DNA of 64,000 bases from Bordetella genomosp. 1 (GCF_002261335.1 NZ_NEVL01000003.1:1364001-1428000), one strand, 5' to 3'. Shown: positions 1 to 8,576, counted from the stretch's first letter. Notes: generated from the sequence alone by a model not told the origin. Translations and numbers: made by a program.

Positions 1-430
1 GCGGCGCGGTGCTCGGGCCGTTCGGCGTCGGCGTGTAGTCGCGCTGCCGGCTGACACCGCCCTCCTCGCTCTTGCCATAGGACAGGCCGACCAGAATGAA
101 CTCTTCGACCCGAGGCCCTTCGACATTCAGGCGACGCCCCAGCTGGCGGATGATCGGGAAGGCGTAGTCCGCGTCGGTCACGTACAGCACGGGGTAGCGC
201 CGCTGCGGCTGCTTCGCATAGGACGGCGGCAGCGCAACAAAGACCTGGTAGCCGCGTCCGGAAACGGGATCGGGCACGTCCCACACTTCGCTGTCGGCGA
301 TTTCGTAGGGGTGTCCGGCGCCACGCTGAACCATCGGCGTCGATGGGGCCTGCGCGTGCGCCGGCGCGATGAAGGCGCCAAAGCTGATCGCCAGCGCGAT
401 CACCAGGGCAAACGGAAAACGTCGATGCAT
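1..430 (-). CDS. Secreted alpha/beta-hydrolase esterase, partial (C-terminus off the left edge)
   Basis: The frame is open to the window edge, so only about the first 143 residues are present. It starts MHRRFPFALV and has a clear Sec signal peptide: basic start, hydrophobic core, then APAHA-Q as likely cleavage site at about residue 27. The mature part (YEIADSEVWDVPDP, YQVFVALPPSY, RYPVLYVTDADYAFPII, EEFILVGLSYG) matches the start of the esterase-D/IroE-like (siderophore or acyl esterase) alpha/beta hydrolases. The nucleophile serine and catalytic triad lie outside the window. The substrate is unknown. Related enzymes in this group hydrolyse ferric siderophores in the periplasm, but no siderophore gene is visible here to support that. 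Confidence 0.75.
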   Translation of the reverse strand, partial: MHRRFPFALVIALAISFGAFIAPAHAQAPSTPMVQRGAGHPYEIADSEVWDVPDPVSGRGYQVFVALPPSYAKQPQRRYPVLYVTDADYAFPIIRQLGRRLNVEGPRVEEFILVGLSYGKSEEGGVSRQRDYTPTPNGPSTAP

Positions 431-595
431 GTGCCTGTCTCGTTGACGAACGCCGCACGGGGTATGCGAGAACCCGTGGGGTCGATGTTGTTCGGAATGC
501 TGGCGCGACGACCGGGTTGAATGCCGCACCGGGTTCGGCCGCAAACCGACGCCCGCCACCGCTCGCAAAACCGCTGAGCGAAGCCCCCCCTGCCC

Positions 596-1531
596 TCAGC
601 CGCGCACCTGCTCATACACCAGCGCCGCCAGCGCGAGATCCTCCAGCGCGCTGCCCACGGCCTTGAACACGGTGATCTGCCCGGCATCGGTGCGGCCTTT
701 TACGCGGCCGGTGGCGAGGTCGAACAGCGTGCCGCGGATCTCATCGCGCGCCAGCGTGCCGGCCTCGAAGGCGGCGAGCAGGTCGCCCGACTTGGTGGGT
801 GCCTCGTCGGTGTCCACATACACGGCATGGCCGGCGAAGCAGGCCGGATCGGTTTCCTTCATCTCGGGCTTGAAGCTGCCGATCAGGTCGAGATGGGTGC
901 CCGGACGCAGCCAGGCGCCCTGCACCAGCGGTTCGGTCGACAGCGTGGCGCAGCTCACGATGTCGGCCTGGCGCACGCCCGCCTCCAGATCGGTGATGGC
1001 CTCGGCGGCAAAGCCATGCGCTTGCAGGGCGTCGGCGAGCCGGCGCGCGCCGGCTTCGCGCACGTTCCACACCAGCACGCGGTCGATCGGGCGCACCGCG
1101 CGCATCGCCTGCGCCACCAGCCCGGCGATCCGGCCCGAGCCCAGGATCAGCAGCACCCGCGCGTCGGCGCGCGCCAGGTAGTCCGCGCCCAGCGCCGCGG
1201 CACCGGCCGTGCGATAGGCGGTGACCACGTCGCCATCGACGCTGGCCAGCGGCACGCCGGTGCGGGCGCTGTACAGCGTGTAGGTGGCGTGCAGGCCCGG
1301 CAGGCCGTCGTGGGTGTTGTCGGGAAAGATGTTGATGACCTTGACGCCGAAGTAACCCGCCTCGCTCCAGGCCGGCATGATGAGCGAGGTGCCCTTGCGG
1401 CCGTCGGCCTCGATCGCATGCACGTGCCGCGGCGGCACCGTGTAGCCGCCCTGGAATCCGGCGCGCAGCGCGGGAATCACGGTCTCGAAGGACAAGGCGG
1501 CCCGGGTGGCGGCGGTATCGATCACTTGCAT
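596..1531 (-). CDS. Ornithine cyclodeaminase / ketimine reductase family (mu-crystallin fold)
   Basis: A 311-residue cytoplasmic NAD(P)-dependent enzyme. The start MQVIDTAATRA is preceded by AGGGAG; the frame stays open further upstream but without a better start. Family features seen: GTSLIMPAW near residue 60, the region LPGLHATYTL, VDGDVVTAYRTAGAAAL, and a Rossmann motif LILGSGRIAGLVAQAM (GxGxxA type). Members convert ornithine to proline, or reduce cyclic imines such as pyrroline-2-carboxylate, or act as alanine dehydrogenases. Sequence alone cannot choose among these. It diverges from osmC and has no obvious operon partner. Confidence 0.85.
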   Translation of the reverse strand: MQVIDTAATRAALSFETVIPALRAGFQGGYTVPPRHVHAIEADGRKGTSLIMPAWSEAGYFGVKVINIFPDNTHDGLPGLHATYTLYSARTGVPLASVDGDVVTAYRTAGAAALGADYLARADARVLLILGSGRIAGLVAQAMRAVRPIDRVLVWNVREAGARRLADALQAHGFAAEAITDLEAGVRQADIVSCATLSTEPLVQGAWLRPGTHLDLIGSFKPEMKETDPACFAGHAVYVDTDEAPTKSGDLLAAFEAGTLARDEIRGTLFDLATGRVKGRTDAGQITVFKAVGSALEDLALAALVYEQVRG

Positions 1532-1756
1532 GCGTAGCACTCCCTGATGACTTGCGTGATTGGACGCCCGCGCGCCGGCGGCGGGCATGGCACATGCGGC
1601 ATTATCGCCCGCCCTCGTCCGGGCCCGCAGCCGGCGCCACTCACGCCTGGACACACGCCGATGCGCCGGCTGCGGATATGATCGATCGACAGGCCGGACC
1701 CGCGCGTCCGGTCCCGTCCTCCCGCGCCCCGCGCGCGCCATCCTCAGGAGTTACGC

Positions 1757-2182
1757 ATGAAGAAATCCGCATCGGCCGTCTGGAAAGGCGACCTCAAGTC
1801 CGGCAAGGGCACGATCTCGACCCAGAGCGGCGCACTGAAGGATCAGCCGTATGGCTTCAACACGCGCTTCGAAGACGCGCCCGGCACCAATCCCGAAGAG
1901 CTGATCGGCGCCGCCCACGCCGGCTGCTTCTCGATGGCGCTGTCCAACATCCTGGGCGAAGCCGGCCTGAAGGCCGACAGCATCTCGACCTCGGCCGTGG
2001 TCACGCTCGACAAGTCGGATGATGGTTTCTCGATCACCGCCGTGCACCTCACCGTGGAAGCCGTGATCCCGAACACCGACGACAAGGCCTTCCAGGAAGC
2101 CGCGGCCAAGGCCAAGGCGGGCTGCCCCGTGTCGAAGGTGCTCAACGCCAAGATCACGATGGACGCCACGCTCAAGCAGTAA
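1757..2182 (+). CDS. osmC: OsmC-family peroxiredoxin
   Basis: 141 residues, the normal size for OsmC, a thiol peroxidase that reduces organic hydroperoxides in the cytoplasm. The two redox cysteines are visible: C57 in AAHAGCFSMALS and C123 in AKAGCPVSK. The N-terminal strand region (SAVWKGDLKSGKGTI) and GTNPEELIGAAHA are typical. A GGAG-type ribosome site lies just before the ATG. It stands alone between a divergent dehydrogenase and mntH; no regulator such as OhrR is adjacent. Confidence 0.93.
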   Translation: MKKSASAVWKGDLKSGKGTISTQSGALKDQPYGFNTRFEDAPGTNPEELIGAAHAGCFSMALSNILGEAGLKADSISTSAVVTLDKSDDGFSITAVHLTVEAVIPNTDDKAFQEAAAKAKAGCPVSKVLNAKITMDATLKQ

Positions 2183-2264
2183 GCGGGCCCCGTCCGCGCC
2201 GGCCCCCGCGGCCGGCGCGGCGCCCCGATTGACGCGCCCTATGACGCGCGTGCACAAATCCAAC

Positions 2265-2308
2265 TTGACGGGTGGGCCTGCGTCCCTACAATTGAGAAAC
2301 GTTCTCAA
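2265..2308 (+). promoter_or_regulatory. mntH promoter overlapped by a Fur-box-like palindrome
   Basis: A sigma70-like promoter TTGACG (2265-2270), 16 bp, TACAAT (2287-2292) lies ahead of mntH. Overlapping and following the -10 is an inverted repeat TTGAGAA-ACG-TTCTCAA (2292-2308). The 15-mer TGAGAAACGTTCTCA matches the 7-1-7 Fur box (TGATAAT-N-ATTATCA) at 10 of 14 positions. A repressor bound here would block transcription start, so Fur or a Fur-family manganese regulator is the likely controller. Confidence 0.6.
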
Positions 2309-2322
2309 ATAGCAGATCCCGC

Positions 2323-3612
2323 ATGACCCGCCTCATCTTTGCCCTCTCCGGCAATCCCCAACGCACCATCGCCGACACCGTCCTGCGCGGCCAGATGCGC
2401 CGCATGGCGGGCTCGGGCATTCTCGTGGCCGTCGGGTACATCGATCCGGGCAACTGGGCCACCGACATCGCGGGCGGCAGCGGCTTCGGCTACGGGCTGC
2501 TGTCGATCGTGCTGCTCTCGGCGATTCTTGCGATGGGGTTTCAGGTGCTTGCCGCGCGCGTGGCCGTGGCCACCGGCCGCGATCTGGCCCAGCTCACCGC
2601 CGCCGAACTCTCGCGTCCGTTTGCGCGGCTGGCCTGGCTCGCGGGCGAAGCGGCGATCCTCGCCACGGCGCTGGCCGAGCTGATCGGCGGCGCCATCGCG
2701 CTGCGCCTGCTGTTCGGCCTGCCGCTGATGGCCGGCGTGGCGATCACCGGCGTCGGCACGTTCCTGGTGTTCTATCTCACGCGCGGCCAGACCGAGCGGC
2801 ACGAACGCGTGATCGCGGTGCTGCTGGCCATCGTCGCGCTGTCGTTCGTGTTCCTGCTGCTGGAAGCGCGGCCCTCCTGGCTTGCCATGGGCACGGGCAT
2901 CACGCAGACCGGCCGTGCGCTGTCGCACACCGAGGGCTTCATGATCGCGCTCGGCATCCTGGGCGCGACGCTGATGCCGCACAACCTGTATCTGCATTCG
3001 GGCACGCTGGCCGAGCGCGCGCGGCAGTTGCCGCCGCACGCCCGTCCGCTCGCCTATACCGTGGCGCGCAACGACACCATCGTGTCGCTGGGCATCGCGA
3101 TGCTCATCAATGCCGCCATCATGATCGTTGCGGCCGCATCGATGTCGGGCAGCGGCCCGGCCATCGCCAGCCTCGACGGCGCGCATGCCGCGATCGGCCA
3201 GTCCCTGGGCGCGGCGGCCGCCATCGTGTTCGCCGTGGCGCTCTACGCCGCGGGCCAGAGCTCCACCATCACGGGCGTCATGGCGGGCCGCATGCTGTCG
3301 GCCGGCTTCAACCCGGGCCGGGGCCTGAGCGACCCGGGCCGCGCGGCCGTCACGCGCGTGGTGGCCGCCGTGGCCGCGATGCTTTTGCTGGGCTTGTCGT
3401 CGGGCCAGGATCCCGATCAGTGGCTGGTGCTGTCGCAGGTGGTGCTGAGCCTCGCCCTGCCCTTCGCGCTCGTGCCGCTGGTGCTGCTGGCCTGCCGCCG
3501 CAGCGTGATGGGAGAGCGCGTGCTGCACCCCGCCTGGGCCACGGCCGCCGTGGCCGCCACCGCCGGCATCATCGTGCTCGATCTGTACCTGGTGGCTGAC
3601 GCGCTGATCTGA
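2323..3612 (+). CDS. mntH: Nramp-family divalent metal (Mn2+/Fe2+) transporter
   Basis: 429 residues with about 11 hydrophobic segments: an inner-membrane proton-coupled Mn2+/Fe2+ importer. The metal-site motifs of the family are present: DPGN in TM1 (VGYIDPGNWATDIAGG, residues about 38-53) and MPHN in TM6 (ATLMPHNLYLHS). The GQSSTITGVMAGR segment is also typical. The start codon follows the operator by 14 bp. The promoter palindrome suggests repression when metal is replete. Confidence 0.93.
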   Translation: MTRLIFALSGNPQRTIADTVLRGQMRRMAGSGILVAVGYIDPGNWATDIAGGSGFGYGLLSIVLLSAILAMGFQVLAARVAVATGRDLAQLTAAELSRPFARLAWLAGEAAILATALAELIGGAIALRLLFGLPLMAGVAITGVGTFLVFYLTRGQTERHERVIAVLLAIVALSFVFLLLEARPSWLAMGTGITQTGRALSHTEGFMIALGILGATLMPHNLYLHSGTLAERARQLPPHARPLAYTVARNDTIVSLGIAMLINAAIMIVAAASMSGSGPAIASLDGAHAAIGQSLGAAAAIVFAVALYAAGQSSTITGVMAGRMLSAGFNPGRGLSDPGRAAVTRVVAAVAAMLLLGLSSGQDPDQWLVLSQVVLSLALPFALVPLVLLACRRSVMGERVLHPAWATAAVAATAGIIVLDLYLVADALI

Positions 3613-3638
3613 GGCGCGCGGCGGGCGCCGGAATGCAT

Positions 3639-3662
3639 CAGGCCAGCCCGCGGGCTGGCCTG
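3639..3662. terminator. Hairpin downstream of mntH
   Basis: Near-perfect 11-bp stem, CAGGCCAGCCC / GGGCTGGCCTG, with a 2-base loop, 27 bp after the mntH stop codon. No clear T-run follows on either strand, so termination may be weak or Rho-assisted. Confidence 0.5.
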
Positions 3663-3708
3663 AGTCAAATCGCCCGGCGCGCCACGACTGCGGGCGCGCA
3701 CGGAACGA

Positions 3709-3885
3709 TCAACGCCGATACGCCGAAATCACCGGGTGCTGGCGGCGGCCGGCATCCATGGCGTGCAGCACATCACCGACGAAACCCAGCGCGCCATTGG
3801 CACCGGCGCGCACGCGCTGCCAGCCAAAAGCTTGGGTGAGTCGGGTACGGCCGGTGGCCGGTTTGCTGCGAATGGCATCGCCCAT
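3709..3885 (-). CDS. Small hypothetical protein (58 aa)
   Basis: Start MGDAIRSKPATGR is chosen because a strong AGAGGAGA ribosome site sits 6-7 bases upstream on the minus strand. The protein is basic with a short weakly hydrophobic centre (GANGALGFVGDVLHAM) and ends VISAYRR. No family is recognised. It faces the mntH hairpin and has its own upstream spacer. The good ribosome site makes it a plausible gene, but coding bias alone cannot settle it. Confidence 0.45.
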   Translation of the reverse strand: MGDAIRSKPATGRTRLTQAFGWQRVRAGANGALGFVGDVLHAMDAGRRQHPVISAYRR

Positions 3886-4199
3886 GATGCTCTCCTCTGA
3901 GAAAGGCGCTTTGGACACTGCAAGGCTTTCAACTGCCTGCAAGCTCATCCTATGCCTGTCGATGTTGCGACGCAATAGGAAACCCGCCTTGCTCGAAGCA
4001 GACGTTGTAAATCAGGGAAAACGTTGTGTTTTACGCACACACTGCGCAGAAATCGCAATCAGGGACATATAACAGCTCACATTCTGGAACCGCGGATGCC
4101 GAAGCCACGAATACGTCGACTTGCGATGCTGCGCCGCAACATGAACGCCGGCAGCCCTGCCGGGGCTTTCGGGCAATGGACGGGAAGACGGTGGAGCTA
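3886..4199. other. Intergenic region without a recognised gene
   Basis: About 310 bases between the small protein gene and the end of ptsI. It is less GC-rich than its neighbours and presumably carries the promoter for the 58-residue gene. No start codon with a good ribosome site, RNA gene or repeat stands out. Confidence 0.4.
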
Positions 4200-4226
4200 C
4201 CGAAGGCGCCGCGCGGGCGCCTTCGG
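4200..4226 (-). terminator. Terminator-like hairpin after ptsI
   Basis: Perfect 11-bp stem CCGAAGGCGCC / GGCGCCTTCGG with a 5-base loop, immediately after the ptsI stop. The minus-strand flank is not T-rich, so strength is uncertain. Confidence 0.55.
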
Positions 4227-4227
4227 T

Positions 4228-6054
4228 TCAGGCCTGGTCGAGCGTGTCGAGATCGACCGGCAGCGCGCGGTTCAGGGCCGTGGCCACCTTTACGCGCAGC
4301 GCATTGGAATGGGCCCGCCGGATCTCGCGTTTCACATCCAGCAGTTGCTGCGGATGCATCGAGAATTCGGTGAGGCCCAGGCCCAGCAGCAGCCGGGTCA
4401 GGCGCGCGTCGCCCGCCATTTCGCCGCAGACCGCCACCGGGATGCCGGCGCGTTCGCCCGCATTGATGGTGTTGGCGACCAGCCGCAGCACGGCCGGATG
4501 GAGCGGATCGTAGAGCTCCGACACGTCGTGGTCGCCGCGGTCGATCGCCAGCGTGTACTGGATCAGGTCGTTGGTGCCGATCGAGAGAAAGTCCAGCGCC
4601 TGGGCGAACGGCTCGATGGCGATCGCGATCGCCGGCACCTCGACCATGGCGCCCACCTCGATGTGCGCCGCATAGGCCTGGCCGCGGGCATCGAGCTCGC
4701 GCCGCGCGGCCTCGATGGCGGCGAACGCGGCCTTGACCTCGTGCATGTGCGCGATCATGGGCACCAGCAGCCGCACGGTGCCGTGCGCCGAGGCGCGCAG
4801 GATCGCGCGCAGCTGGGTGGCAAACATCTCCGGCCGCGCCAGGCAGTAGCGGATCGCCCGCTGGCCCAGCGCCGGATTGGTGGCCACCGTGGCCTCGCCA
4901 TCGAGCGTCTTGTCGGAGCCGATGTCGAGGGTGCGGATCGTGACCGGCCGGCCGGCCATCACCTTGACCACCGAGGCGTAGGCCTCGTATTGCTCTTCTT
5001 CGCCCGGCAGGTCGGCGCGGCCCATGAACAGGAACTCGCTGCGGAACAGGCCGATGCCCTGCGCGCCCTGGGCCAGCGCCAGGCTGGCCTCCTCGGGCAG
5101 CTCGATGTTGGCGTGCAGCACCACGTCGATGCCGTCGAGCGTGACGGAAGGCTCGTCGCGCAGCAGCGCGAGCGTGGCGCGCTCTTCCGCGTAGGTGCGC
5201 TGGCGAGCGCGGTATTCCTGGAGGATGCGGCGCGAGGGGTTGACCACCACCACGCCGGCCGCGCCGTCGACGATCAGCATGTCGCCGTCGCGCACCAGCT
5301 CGCGCACGTTGCCCATGGCCACCACGGCCGGCACGCCCATGCTGCGCGCCACGATCGCGGTATGCGAGGTCGGGCCGCCCAGGTCTGTGACGAACGCGGC
5401 GAAGCGGCCGCCGCGCAGGCGCAGCATGTCGGCCGGCGAGATGTCGTGCGCCACCACCACCAGCGGGTCGTCGCCGTCGACGTCGGCGCCGTCGGGCAGG
5501 ATGGCGGAGGTGCCTGCGAGCACGTGCAGCACGCGCTCGATGACCTGCCGCACGTCGCCGCCGCGCTCGCGCAGGTATTCGTCGTCCATCGCCTCGAACT
5601 GCTCGCCCAGCAACTGCCCCTGGGCCGTCAGGGCCCATTCGGCGTTGTAGAAGCGTTCGGCGATCAGCGCCTGCGCCTGCTCGGCCAGCAGGGGATCGCC
5701 GAGCAGCAGCCGGTGCACGTTGAGCATGGCGCCGAGTTCGCGCGGCGCGTCGTCGGGCAGGTTTTCGGCCAGCTCGAGCAGGTCGGCCTGGGCCTTGAGC
5801 AGCGCCTGCGACAGGCGTTGCGTTTCACTGGCGACGTCTTCGGCGGCAATGCGGTAGTGCGCCACCTCGAGCGCCGCGGCGCCCATGACGACGGCACGGC
5901 CGATGGCGAAGCCCCGGGCCACGCCCTTGCCGAACAAAGAAACAACGGGGCTGGCGCAGCCAGCCCCGTCGGGGGATATGGTCGAGTCGGACGCGGCGGC
6001 CGGGAGCTGTCCCGCGGCAGCCGTGTCGGAGGGGTTTGGCCTATTCCTGCTCAC
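4228..6054 (-). CDS. ptsI: PTS enzyme I (phosphoenolpyruvate-protein phosphotransferase)
   Basis: EI takes phosphate from PEP and passes it to HPr in the cytoplasm. The active-site segment GGPTSHTAIVARSMGVPAVV and the C-terminal PEP-utiliser signature DFLSIGTNDLIQYTLAIDR are intact. Start choice is uncertain. The GTG at 6054 overlaps the end of ptsH and gives 608 aa. A TTG at 5937 (LFGKGVARGFAIG) gives 569 aa, closer to the usual 570-580 aa, but has no clear ribosome site. With EIIA-Man and HPr but no EIIB/EIIC, this looks like a regulatory rather than sugar-transporting PTS. Confidence 0.9.
   Translation of the reverse strand: MSRNRPNPSDTAAAGQLPAAASDSTISPDGAGCASPVVSLFGKGVARGFAIGRAVVMGAAALEVAHYRIAAEDVASETQRLSQALLKAQADLLELAENLPDDAPRELGAMLNVHRLLLGDPLLAEQAQALIAERFYNAEWALTAQGQLLGEQFEAMDDEYLRERGGDVRQVIERVLHVLAGTSAILPDGADVDGDDPLVVVAHDISPADMLRLRGGRFAAFVTDLGGPTSHTAIVARSMGVPAVVAMGNVRELVRDGDMLIVDGAAGVVVVNPSRRILQEYRARQRTYAEERATLALLRDEPSVTLDGIDVVLHANIELPEEASLALAQGAQGIGLFRSEFLFMGRADLPGEEEQYEAYASVVKVMAGRPVTIRTLDIGSDKTLDGEATVATNPALGQRAIRYCLARPEMFATQLRAILRASAHGTVRLLVPMIAHMHEVKAAFAAIEAARRELDARGQAYAAHIEVGAMVEVPAIAIAIEPFAQALDFLSIGTNDLIQYTLAIDRGDHDVSELYDPLHPAVLRLVANTINAGERAGIPVAVCGEMAGDARLTRLLLGLGLTEFSMHPQQLLDVKREIRRAHSNALRVKVATALNRALPVDLDTLDQA
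5935..5967 (-). terminator. Intrinsic terminator/attenuator between ptsH and ptsI
   Basis: On the minus strand a perfect 9-bp stem (GGGGCTGGC / GCCAGCCCC, 3-base loop) is followed at once by a T-rich tract (GTTGTTTCTTTGTT). It falls after the ptsH stop and inside or just before the start of ptsI. It could reduce EI relative to HPr, or sequester the ptsI start. Confidence 0.55.
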
Positions 6055-6310
6055 CGAATTTGCTGTCGAACAAGGATTCAATCTCCGCCAGGGCCTGATC
6101 GGCATCGGCGCCCGACGCATCGATCTTGACCGTGACCCCCAGGCCCGCGGCCAGCATCATCACGCCCATGATGCTCTTGGCGTTGACGCGCTGCGCGTTG
6201 CGGGAAATGAAAATTTCGCTGCTGAACTTGCTGGCCAGCTGCGTGAGCTTGGCCGCAGCCCGGGCATGCAGGCCGAGCTTATTGCTGATGACGATGTCTT
6301 TTGTAGGCAT
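6041..6310 (-). CDS. ptsH: HPr phosphocarrier protein
   Basis: 89 residues. Start MPTKDIVISN places the phospho-acceptor at H15 (KLGLHARAAAKL). S46 in KSIMGVMML lies at the regulatory-serine position, although S46 phosphorylation by HprK depends on a kinase not seen here. HPr carries phosphate from EI to EIIA. It lies between EIIA-Man and ptsI in the same direction; about 100 bp separate it from the EIIA gene. Confidence 0.95.
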   Translation of the reverse strand: MPTKDIVISNKLGLHARAAAKLTQLASKFSSEIFISRNAQRVNAKSIMGVMMLAAGLGVTVKIDASGADADQALAEIESLFDSKFGEQE

Positions 6311-6408
6311 AGTACTTGTGACCACAGCGAACCGCGGCGTTTCTTATGATCGGCACCGGCGCCCCCGGATGGATGGCGCCTGCGCAGGATGGAGCAAACG
6401 TCTGCCCG

Positions 6409-6807
6409 TCAGTCTACACGCAAGCAGCCCTGAACGCCGCCCGCCAGCGCCTTCTCCCGCGTTTCGGCGAGCGTGAGGTTGCGATAGGTCAGGGCCCGCA
6501 GCAGCATCGGCGTGTTGAGACCGGCCAGCACGCAGCACTGGATCCCCAGGGCCTGCGCCTCGGCCACCGCCCGCTTGGAGATGTTGGCCGGGGTCGCCCC
6601 GATCAGGTCGGTCAGCACCAGCACGCCCTGCCCGCGATCCTCTTCGAGGATGTCCTTCAGGACCTCGGGCACCTGGTCGTCGGGCATGTCCTTGGGCGCG
6701 ATGTCGTGCACGGCCAGCGTGTCGGTGGCGTCGCCCAGCACATGCCGCACGCTTTCGCGCATGGCATTGCCCAGCGGGGCGTGCACGACAATCACGATTC
6801 CAGTCAT
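6409..6807 (-). CDS. PTS EIIA component, mannose/fructose (EIIA-Man) family
   Basis: 132 residues. The family start MTGIVIVVHAPLGNAM carries the phospho-His at H9. LVLTDLIGATPANISKRA and VLAGLNTPMLLRAL are the characteristic later strands. No EIIB or EIIC partners are present, so it is probably a regulatory phosphorylation sensor, as known for PTS of other beta-proteobacteria. It follows gshB by 9 bp and is likely cotranscribed with it. Confidence 0.92.
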   Translation of the reverse strand: MTGIVIVVHAPLGNAMRESVRHVLGDATDTLAVHDIAPKDMPDDQVPEVLKDILEEDRGQGVLVLTDLIGATPANISKRAVAEAQALGIQCCVLAGLNTPMLLRALTYRNLTLAETREKALAGGVQGCLRVD

Positions 6808-6816
6808 GGCAGTCCG

Positions 6817-7773
6817 TCAGCCGGCGGCGCGCTCGAGCGCCTGGGCGAACATGTCGGCGACATTGAAGCCGGTCTGCTCGGTGATCTCGACGAAGCACGT
6901 CGGGCTCGTGACGTTGACCTCGGTGATGAAGTCGCCGATCACGTCGAGGCCGATCAGCAGCAGGCCGCGGCCGGCCGTCTTGGCCGCCACCGCGCGTGCA
7001 AGCTCCAGGTCGCGCTCGGACAGCGGCTGGGCCACGCCGCGGCCGCCCGCGGCGAGGTTGCCGCGCGTTTCGCCGGCCAGCGGGATGCGCGCCAGCGAGA
7101 ACGGCACCGGCTCGCCGCCGATGATCAGCACGCGCTTGTCGCCCTTGACGATCTCGGGGATGTAGCGCTGCGCCATGATGGTGCGCGCGCCGTTGTCGGT
7201 GAGCGTTTCCAGGATGGCGTTGGTGTTGGGATCGTTGGCCTGCAGGCGGAAGATGCCCGTGCCGCCCATGCCGTCGAGCGGCTTGACGATCACGTCGTGG
7301 TGGCGTGCATGGAAGGCCTTGATGCGCGCCATGTCGCGCGTGACCAGCGTGGGCGCGGTGAACTCGGCCAGCTCGGTGATGGCGAGCTTCTCGGGATGGT
7401 TGCGGATCGCCGCGCCGCCGTTGAAGACCTTGGCGCCCTGGGCCTGCGCGTATTCGAGCAGGTGGGTGGAATACACGTATTCCATGTCGAAGGGCGGATC
7501 CTTGCGCATCACGACCGCGCCGAACGACTTGAGCGGCACGTCGGCCGCGTCGGCCGTGTCGCGCCACCAGGCGTGTTCGTGCAGGTCGGCGCCGGCCACG
7601 AGTTCGATGGGCGTGGCGCGCGCGCGCACGACACCCTCGTCGATGAAGAGATCGCCCTGCAGGGCCACGCTCAGCGTATGACCGCGCGCGACGAGCGCCT
7701 GCATCATGGCTACGGAACTATCCTTGTACGCCTTGAGCAGCGGCAAGGGATCGATCACAAACAATACGTGCAT
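6817..7773 (-). CDS. gshB: Glutathione synthetase
   Basis: 318 residues, the family length. It joins gamma-glutamylcysteine and glycine using ATP in the cytoplasm. Seen: N-terminal MHVLFVIDPLPLLKAYKDSSVAMMQALVARGH, the substrate segment VVMRKDPPFDMEYVYSTHLLE, and ATP-grasp blocks IVKPLDGMGGTGIFRL, RTIMAQRYIPEIVKGDKRVLIIGGEPV and LIGLDVIGDFITEVNVTSPT. It heads the gshB-EIIA-ptsH-ptsI gene run. Confidence 0.97.
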   Translation of the reverse strand: MHVLFVIDPLPLLKAYKDSSVAMMQALVARGHTLSVALQGDLFIDEGVVRARATPIELVAGADLHEHAWWRDTADAADVPLKSFGAVVMRKDPPFDMEYVYSTHLLEYAQAQGAKVFNGGAAIRNHPEKLAITELAEFTAPTLVTRDMARIKAFHARHHDVIVKPLDGMGGTGIFRLQANDPNTNAILETLTDNGARTIMAQRYIPEIVKGDKRVLIIGGEPVPFSLARIPLAGETRGNLAAGGRGVAQPLSERDLELARAVAAKTAGRGLLLIGLDVIGDFITEVNVTSPTCFVEITEQTGFNVADMFAQALERAAG

Positions 7774-7962
7774 CGCGACACCTGGTACGGCCCGCCGGGT
7801 CTCAGTCGCCCACGGGCATTCGATTCATCGTAGCGCGGCAGCGGTCGCCGCGCCATCGCACGGCCACGCCGTGCACATCCACCGGACGCCGGCCCACAGC
7901 GCACGACGGCCCAACCGGCGTGAGCCGGCGGGCCGTGCGAGGAGGCAGATGCCAGACGCAAA

Positions 7963-7994
7963 CCGGCCCGGACGCCGCGAGGCGCCCGGGCCGG
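7963..7994 (-). terminator. GC-rich hairpin after infC
   Basis: Stem CCGGCCCGGACGCC / GGCGCCCGGGCCGG (one A-C mismatch, 4-base loop) begins 9 bp past the infC stop; the minus-strand flank is TTTGCG. It probably ends the thrS-infC transcript. Confidence 0.55.
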
Positions 7995-8002
7995 TCCGGG
8001 GA

Positions 8003-8554
8003 TCAGTTGGCTGCGTCGGCCTTGCCTGCGGGCGCCGCCTTCTTCTTCGGCGCCAGCACCATGACCATCTGACGGCCTTCCAGCTTGGGCATCGCTTCGA
8101 CCTGAGCCAATTCGATCAGATCGTCGCGAACCCGCTCCAGCACTCGCATACCCAGTTCCTGGTGAGCCATTTCACGGCCGCGGAATCGCAGCGTGACCTT
8201 GGCCTTGTCGCCCTCTTCGAGGAAGCGGCGCAGGTTGCGCAGCTTGACCTGGTAGTCGCCCTCGTCGGTCGCAGGACGGAATTTGACTTCCTTGACCTGG
8301 ATGACCTTCTGCTTCGAGCGCGCTTCGGCCTGGCGTTTTTGTTCCTGGTACTTGAACTTACCGTAATCCATCAAACGGCAGACTGGCGGTTCGGCGTTCG
8401 GCGCGATCTCGACCAAGTCCACGTCAGCTTGTTCGGAAAGACGGAAGGCATCGGCGATCTTGACGATGCCGAGCTGTTCCCCGTCCAGACCTATCAGGCG
8501 CACCTCAGGGACGCGGATTTCACCGTTGATGCGATTGGGTTTTTCAGTAGCGAT
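8003..8554 (-). CDS. infC: Translation initiation factor IF-3 (ATC start codon)
   Basis: IF-3 binds the 30S subunit and checks initiator tRNA. The conserved N-terminus ([29 protein letters not shown]) can only be reached from an ATC codon at 8554, preceded by AGGAG at 8563-8567. That gives 183 aa, the normal size; the next conventional start, a GTG at 8503, would delete the conserved segment. Rare AUU/AUC/AUA starts are how infC autoregulates in other bacteria, because IF-3 rejects non-standard starts. The linker and C-domain ([26 protein letters not shown]) are intact. It follows thrS by 22 bp. Confidence 0.95.
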   Translation of the reverse strand: MATEKPNRINGEIRVPEVRLIGLDGEQLGIVKIADAFRLSEQADVDLVEIAPNAEPPVCRLMDYGKFKYQEQKRQAEARSKQKVIQVKEVKFRPATDEGDYQVKLRNLRRFLEEGDKAKVTLRFRGREMAHQELGMRVLERVRDDLIELAQVEAMPKLEGRQMVMVLAPKKKAAPAGKADAAN

Positions 8555-8576
8555 GTTGAAGACTCCTAGTAGTTGA

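Noticed and set aside
4200-4226. CRISPR-like repeats or multi-copy repeats
   Set aside because: The hairpin occurs once; no regularly spaced repeats with unique spacers were found anywhere in the window.
4024-6129. 701-codon open frame on the plus strand
   Set aside because: It is the antisense shadow of ptsI/ptsH; the composition (Arg/His/Gln-rich) and lack of any family match are typical of high-GC shadow frames.
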